From Takakia lepidozioides (lineage: Eukaryota > Streptophyta > Takakiopsida > Takakiales > Takakiaceae): DNA of 64,000 nucleotides. The stretch is taken from positions 55,285,053 through 55,349,052 of the forward strand of contig CM060732.1 in assembly GCA_030704615.1 (NCBI GenBank), read 5' to 3'. Of the stretch, positions 59,801 through 64,000 are shown piece by piece (the first letter of the stretch is position 1; each line of letters starts with the position of its first letter). The notes beneath the pieces are model-generated. The model did no database searches, had not been told where the DNA came from, and was given only the letters and a program-made list of their open reading frames with translations. Position numbers and translations under genes: made by a program.

Positions 59801-61471
59801 AAACCAAAACCAAAAGAGTTTTGAAGCTTCTTTTGACCAAATATGGTTTCTCAACTCTGCAGTGCATTGATCAATGCGTATGGAAAGGCAGGGCGACTGG
59901 CAAAGATGGATTTGGCATATGTTCTGATGCGTGTCACTGGAGTGTTGCCTAATCGTCATACCTTCTGTGCTCTCATTGATGGCTATGCGAAGGTTGGAAT
60001 GGTGGAGAAGGCAGAAGCAATTGTTGATGATATGATCAAGGCAGGATTTGAATTGGATTTGGTTGCGTTCACATCCATTATCAATGCATATGGGAGCTCC
60101 AAAAGGTTTGAGGTAATGTTGCTTTGGTGGGGGGCAGGTGCAGTTTTGATATTTGTGGGTGCTCAGGGATCTCCTTACAAGGAGCACAAAGTGGTAGTGA
60201 CAGATTGCCTTCAATCATTGGTGCTCAGTCAAATGGGCATACTGTGACTATCAGACAGGCCTGCCAAATGATAATATATAATGTTTCATTATTGATCAAG
60301 ACTCCCAAGCTCAAAGTAAAGAATTGTGGTCTGTGGATATGAACAGGAATGTTACTGCTGTTACCATCTGGTGTGAAACCCCATCCATTTGTGCATCCTT
60401 GGAACTTAGTCGTACCAGCCTAGTCTAGGTTAGGGAGGTAAACACAGACAGAGAGGACAATAGACAGCAAACTACTCGGCATCTTTGATCAAATAAAAAC
60501 AACCATGCAATATCATTAGATTAACAAGAAAAGCAATGTGTTTCAGGACATGGCAGTCAGGTTCGAAGGCTTGAAAGCAGCAGGGCTGGAGCCAAGTTGC
60601 CAGACAATTGGTGCCCTCCTATCTGCCCTAGGTGCGTGCCACTCACACAAAGAGGTCTCAGCATTACTGAGCTGCATCCGAAGCTGCAAGGCTTATCGGG
60701 TCATTGCATGGCTGCTGGAAGAAAGAGAGGAAGGTCAGGATCAAGACTCCCTCTGGAAACATGCTGTGGTCCTTTTTGAAGGTTTGCAATCTGAGGGGAC
60801 TGCACCACGCCTGGTACTGTATGATGCCCTGGTCGAGGCTCTCTGGCGTTTCGGGTGGCAGGGGCGTGCATGGCAAGTACTCATGGCCGGGCGGGAGAGA
60901 GGCGTCTTTCCACATGGAAGAGTTTTGTTAGGAGAAGAACTCATGCTTGACCTGCACACACTATCAGTAAATGTTGCTCAGATTGTGCTGCTAGCATGGC
61001 TGTTGGATCTCGGATCTGTGTGCGTGGAAGGGGCTCTTCCGTATGAGCAGGTGATGTAATAATGCCATCGGCAAGTATTGTATGTGCATGGTGTTCTGCA
61101 CCCTTTGCCTTTCAGAAGCCTGGTGCGCAGTTGGGGCCCTGTTAGGTGAACTTGTTTTCATGTTGTGTTTTGAGAAGGCCAGTGCATTCCTGCAAGTCTA
61201 ACGTCTGAAAGGTACTTCGCAGGTTACTGTGGTAACAGGATGGGGAAGGAGGAGCCGGGTAGAAGGGGACTCACCCCTCAAGACAGCAGTTACCGCAAGG
61301 CTTTCTTCCATGGGCTCTCCGTTCAAGATCCCTGGTGAGAATGCTGGTCGTCTGGTTGCTTCTATCGACCAAGTGCATCAATGGCTGTCGAAAGAACACT
61401 TGGGGAGCCATCTTTACCCTGAGGATGCTGCTGTGCCTGGCCCAGACCACTTACTGTGCCATTCTTGGTAG
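53216..61471 (+). CDS. PPR-SMR protein, P-class (seven exons)
   Basis: Exons: 53216-53683, 54234-54983, 55409-55627, 55998-56158, 59863-60112, 60547-61050 and 61223-61471; GT-AG and in phase, 866 residues. Residues 1-125 are Ser/Arg/Ala-rich and fit an organelle transit peptide. About 14 P-class PPR motifs run from about 145 to 700 (TYNTMLDAYGKHSQY, FTALLDAYGRTDMLD, VVTYSALINAYGKAGR). The Ser codon in the last example is split by intron 4, which supports that junction across a 3.7-kb gap. The SMR domain covers about 745-850, with LDLHTLS at about 750-756 and TGWGRRSRVEG from 789. PPR-SMR proteins (GUN1, SVR7, SOT1 and others) act in plastid or mitochondrial RNA metabolism or signalling, and TGxG plus the DLH motif are linked to nuclease activity. 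I cannot assign the orthologue. Start: first ATG in frame. Confidence 0.9.
53767..53843 (+). mobile_element. About 60-bp LINE tail insertion next to a CT microsatellite
   Basis: AACTGGGCACGGGGTCAATG continuing to CTTATGAGTACA matches the last about 60 bp of the LINE. It is preceded by TTCTCTCTCTCTG (from 53767) and followed by ATTCTCTCTCTC; these may be the target-site duplication, with the downstream copy expanded. It lies in intron 1 of the PPR-SMR gene. Confidence 0.7.
53844..53892. repeat. (CT)n microsatellite
   Basis: About 24 CT units directly follow a LINE 3' end. Confidence 0.95.
56421..59323 (-). mobile_element. LINE, 2.9 kb, 5'-truncated, in PPR-SMR intron 4
   Basis: A non-LTR retrotransposon in antisense to the host gene. 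Read on the minus strand, it begins inside the endonuclease domain (TDIGTSDHFLVW, the SDH motif), then runs through the reverse transcriptase (LNGYKAGGPDGIVNELIKH, YRGITLLNAVGKTFCRV, FFLDVKKAYDTVW, AQGCTLSPLLFN, FADD) to the C-terminal CxxC...HxxxxC motif and a TATGAGTACA terminus. The frame is broken near 58.91 and 57.72 kb, and a TAG stop lies at 56839-56841. It is therefore inactive. Flanks AACAAAGGAGTGAGAG (56405-56420) and AACAAAAGAGAGACAG (59324-59339) agree at 13 of 16 positions and may be an aged target-site duplication. Confidence 0.92.
59783..59816. repeat. (AAAACC)n short tandem repeat
   Basis: Five to six units of AAACC/AAAACC lie 47 bp before the exon 5 acceptor of the PPR-SMR gene. 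Confidence 0.85.
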
Positions 61472-64000
61472 TGCTGGATAGAAGTGTTACAAACAAACAT
61501 GCTCTGGATCTATAGGAACTTCTTCGGAGCTCCCAATTCAACATCGCGGACTGAAATGTACATCATGTGTGCACTGTACTTCTGATCAAGGTAATCCCAG
61601 AAAATTTCTAAAGATGTAATCTTTGGCTTACTCTGTCTATAAACTTCCTTTAGACACAAAGTTATAGCATGTTTACAAGAAAGCAGGTCCACCATCTTGT
61701 ATTACCTACAATCACTTGCCATACATTAGATCTCTGGAGCATCTTTGAGATCAATGTACTATTATCAGCTATGCTCTTCCTGAGACCTGACTGCTGGATT
61801 GTGGTCTCTTATACTACTATAACTAGGCCAATTCTGTGGCTACAGGCAGTTTTACCCCACAATTGGGGCCTGAAAGTAGATTGACTCTTTGTACACAAAA
61901 GTGTTTGCATCTCAAGTGTCCTCACATTGGAGATCACTACTCAGATGATAATACCTGAGTTGAGCATGGGTTGAGTGCTATGAAAATAGAAATGTAAATT
62001 ATAAATTAAAATAATACTATTTCTATTTTCTAGCGAATTATGGTGGGGTTTGGAGGGGGAACACCCCATCCGCCTAGATTTAGTCACCCAAGCAAATTTT
62101 GCATGGAAACCCTGCTACCTTGAAATATCTAAAGAACCATGGTTTGATGGAAATGCAATCGCATTCAACCAAGTTTTGTGATGGTCTCCGACAAAATTCG
62201 TCCCAGACTGATTACTCATATTGCTAAGGGGCACAATTCTGACCGATCTCTTTTCTTTTGCAGAAATGGGAAATATGTCTGAGTGCGTGACTTGTAAGTG
62301 GATCTCTACGTCAAAGTATGGTCGAAACTCCTTTGTCAAGTCCATTTAATAGTCCCCGGCTTGGTGGTAGCCCCATGAGCTCGTTCTCGTCCGTCATTGC
62401 GCATCCACAAGCCGCAGGAGTACCTTACGTTCCGATAGTAGTACCCTCCGAGTTAGTACCCTTATCGTCTTGTGGTCTCTGGTCTGAAAGTAGTGGAGGG
62501 TTTTCATCTGCTGCAAAATAACCATATGAGGTAAGGATCCGTCTTCTTAAAGCATGGTCTTTGGATTTCCCCCCAGCCACCCTGCAACCCTCCCCATCAG
62601 GGTCCAGCTGAGATACTACTTGCCGCAGCCTTTGTCCAGGGTTCCTGCACCAGAGCACATGCTTTTGTGAGATAGGAGAGAGATTCTTGAAAGAGATGTC
62701 CCTGATTAGCTGTGCTGTAAGGGAAGAGTAAATGTATTTTGTTGTCAAGCCGTTATGCTCTGCTTCCTGTGAATATTGCAGTTATTTGGTCAGGACTCGG
62801 TGAGTGGGACCAATGTGAAGAACAAACATTGATTTTCTTAATTTTGAACCACGTTTCTGAGGGCAGCCCTTGATGGTCAGAATCCAACAAAGATCACCTT
62901 GCCCCAGGACCCTAATTCTTAGAACAGGTTTTGTGGCACACACAAGTCTCAGCATGAACCATTAATTGGTCCAATCGGTAGCCAATGTCAATGCTAGTGA
63001 TTACAGCTTGATTTGCAGTGAGCTACAGTACACGCTGGAGTAAGGTGAGGCCACTGTTTAATGCTTGAATTTCAAGTGATCTAATTCCAGTCACTTGTTC
63101 TCAAACAGTTTTGTGATGGATTTGCATGAGTTGCAGACAGGTCTACAGGTCTGGAGAAGTACGTTATATGTGGCTGAGTACATTACACCCAAATATATCA
63201 TACTTTCCCCAAATCTAACATACTCCCGCTATAATTTTCGTTTCTTAGCGCTGGGTAAAGCCTCAGCCTTGGCCATTTACTGGTCCTGGGCCCTAGGTCT
63301 GGGGCTGTGCCCTCGACCTGACCTTGAACCACGTAATGGCCTCATGCTGAGGCTTTACCCTATACATAAAGACCAAGAAACATCAAGCCCGGATATCTAG
63401 GGGAAACAAGCACAAAAAGAGAGGAATGCAATTGTTCTTCACTCTCAAGTCCCATTCAAATCCACACATCAGGATAAGCTCTGAATTCAAGATGTTCTTC
63501 ACACCAAGGTGTGTAGCATTGTTTTGATGCGGGTACTGTCCCTTTGGGGGGATGTGTATCAAAAAGGGCCTACCTATTGTGTGACCTGTTGGCCACTTTA
63601 TATTAAATAGAGGAAAAAATAACCTCTCATGACAGGCCATGGAGGCTGAGAAAGGGGACGCCGCCCCCATTCCAGGAGGCCAATTTAAATTTTAGTTTGT
63701 ATGCAGTATTCATGGGGCTCTCACCAGCTTCAGATATTTGGACTCCCTTTTTTTTTTTTTTAAATAGTTTGGAACTCCCTATTCATAGAAACAAGAAAAT
63801 AAAATAAAAATAAAAATAAAATAAAAAAAACAAGATGTTAGTAAGTCTGATCATATATATATGTTGTACTTTTAGGCTTATCTCAATGTCTGTGACGTGT
63901 CTTTAAGTATATGTCATTCTTACACATATTATTAAACTGCTATGTACTATAGAAGGCGCCCGGTAGCACCATTCTGCTCGGTAAGCTGCGAGCCAGAATT
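61472..64000. other. Right-end spacer, no gene recognised
   Basis: Short open frames only (for example 62425-62748 - and 63095-63400 +), with no motif. The left part should include the 3' untranslated region of the PPR-SMR gene. AT-rich runs (poly-T near 63750, AAAAT repeats at 63797-63830) lie near the edge, and a hairpin lies at 63.25-63.36 kb. Confidence 0.45.
63253..63360. repeat. Imperfect hairpin, 28-bp arms
   Basis: GGGTAAAGCCTCAGC (63253-63267) is exactly complementary to the segment ending at 63360, and the next about 13 bases pair with small bulges (GGCCATTTAC against GTAATGGCC). The 52-nt loop contains further GGTC/GACC complementarity. The size fits a plant microRNA precursor, but a foldback fragment is equally possible. 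Confidence 0.45.

Overview
The window looks like nuclear DNA of a land plant. The genes are rich in introns, and GT-AG junctions can be placed by conserved protein motifs. There are PLS-class PPR-DYW genes with the VxMYAKCGS signature, a PPR-SMR gene, an OSB-type organellar protein, a plant-type FYVE-SYLF protein and a short plant kinesin-1. Many decayed PPR copies, LINE debris and long low-information spacers suggest a large, repeat-rich genome. A seed-free vascular plant such as a fern is my best guess, but that is inference.

Layout, left to right. 0-0.14 kb: 5' end of a PPR gene running off the left edge (-). 2.7-7.1 kb: COX11 (+), six exons, with two LINE fragments in its first intron. 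8-10.6 kb: LINE fragment, a dispersed repeat, a 55-bp-arm inverted repeat and a PPR scrap. 13.3-15.8 kb: coiled-coil gene (-), possibly KNL1-like. 16.5-18.1 kb: dead PPR gene (-). 19.1-21.2 kb: OSB-like remnant (-), then an intact gene for an acidic, repeat-bearing protein with an aberrant Dof-like zinc finger (+). 21.4-23.3 kb: GC-rich tandem and inverted repeats with two tRNA-like SINE heads. 23.4-24.1 kb: second OSB-like gene (+). 24.5-27.0 kb: intact intronless PPR-DYW gene (+). 29.8-33.3 kb: RING-FYVE-SYLF (CFS1-like) gene (+). 33.8-35.4 kb: inverted second copy of the Dof-like gene (-). 36.4-44.2 kb: 14-exon INTS11/CPSF73-II gene (-). 45.06-45.21 kb: hairpin made from one repeat module of the Dof-like gene. 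46.1-51.3 kb: kinesin-1 gene (-). 53.2-61.5 kb: PPR-SMR gene (+) with a 2.9-kb LINE in intron 4. 61.5-64 kb: nothing clearly genic, apart from one small hairpin.

Functional themes are organelle gene expression and respiration (PPR-DYW, PPR-SMR, OSB, COX11), endomembrane/autophagy (CFS1-like), RNA 3'-end processing (INTS11) and cytoskeleton/kinetochore (kinesin-1, possible KNL1). There is no operon logic; the neighbours look independent.

The least ordinary signals are three. First, the Dof-like gene family exists as an inverted gene pair plus a self-complementary locus built from its own coding repeat, as expected for a young small-RNA gene. Second, one LINE lineage has left inserts as short as 22 bp, one bounded by a 15-bp target-site duplication. 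Third, the inverted repeat at 9.3-9.5 kb has nearly identical arms.
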